Notes under the pieces: generated by a model
What the model saw: only the letters and a program-made list of their open reading frames with translations
Database searches by the model: none
What the model was told of the DNA's origin: nothing
Shown here: positions 21,795 through 21,825 of the stretch, one piece after another
Layout of the letters: every line of letters begins with the position of its first letter
How positions within the stretch are numbered: position 1 is the stretch's first letter
Source of the DNA: a virus
Length of the DNA: 21,825 nucleotides
Strand: one strand, 5' to 3'
Virus record (IMG/VR): IMGVR_UViG_3300032047_001627
Coordinates: 1 to 21,825 of that record
Program-made: the position numbers and the translations under genes

Positions 21795-21825
21795 AATAAT
21801 GTCTTTATCTTCTTCTAAGGCAGAT

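Overview
The window looks like part of a tailed double-stranded DNA bacteriophage genome. The evidence is a dense run of small overlapping genes, a phage replication and recombination cassette, an endolysin with a holin-like partner, and a giant virion-type protein. No integrase, transposase, tRNA, rRNA or CRISPR array was seen. Two small proteins (a His/Cys motif protein at 5270-5464 and a Lys-Tyr-Pro-Trp protein at 5470-5970) resemble types I associate with phages of Actinobacteria, so an actinobacterial host is a weak guess. Families were assigned by reading motifs; no database search was run.

Layout. Positions 1-429 are non-coding and hold five consecutive long hairpins, four of them perfect or nearly so, all with 3-base loops. 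Positions 430-5970 on the plus strand carry about fifteen mostly unknown small early-type genes, including two tiny single-membrane-span proteins and one larger DUF932-like gene. Nearly every gap in this part holds a strong inverted repeat. Positions 6097-11327 on the plus strand are a tight operon: a RecB/Cas4-like nuclease with four cysteines placed for an Fe-S cluster, an unknown protein, a RecA-fold helicase-like ATPase, an archaeo-eukaryotic-type primase, a RusA-like resolvase, a putative second nuclease, a sigma-region-4-like protein, and a DUF1599/Nmad1-like protein. Positions 11316-21825 on the minus strand run toward this operon. Read in transcription order they are an unknown 146-residue protein, a 2934-residue giant protein, an amidase endolysin, a small holin-like protein and an unknown 114-residue protein. 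The two operons collide with a 12-bp overlap of their last genes and no terminator between them.

How it fits together. The plus strand makes early regulators and the replication machinery. No DNA polymerase gene is in the window, so it is either outside or supplied by the host. The minus strand makes late virion and lysis products. The giant protein resembles large polyvalent phage proteins. It carries a kinase-like domain whose acidic catalytic positions appear to be lost.

The most unusual signal is the hairpin system of the first 870 bases. Long inverted repeats with 3- or 4-base loops run through the leader and then continue inside the first coding sequence. Elsewhere in the early region two copies of one 19-bp hairpin differ by a compensatory base-pair change, which points to selection on structure. 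The gap upstream of 5082 can fold so that a CCTCCT segment masks the ribosome binding site.
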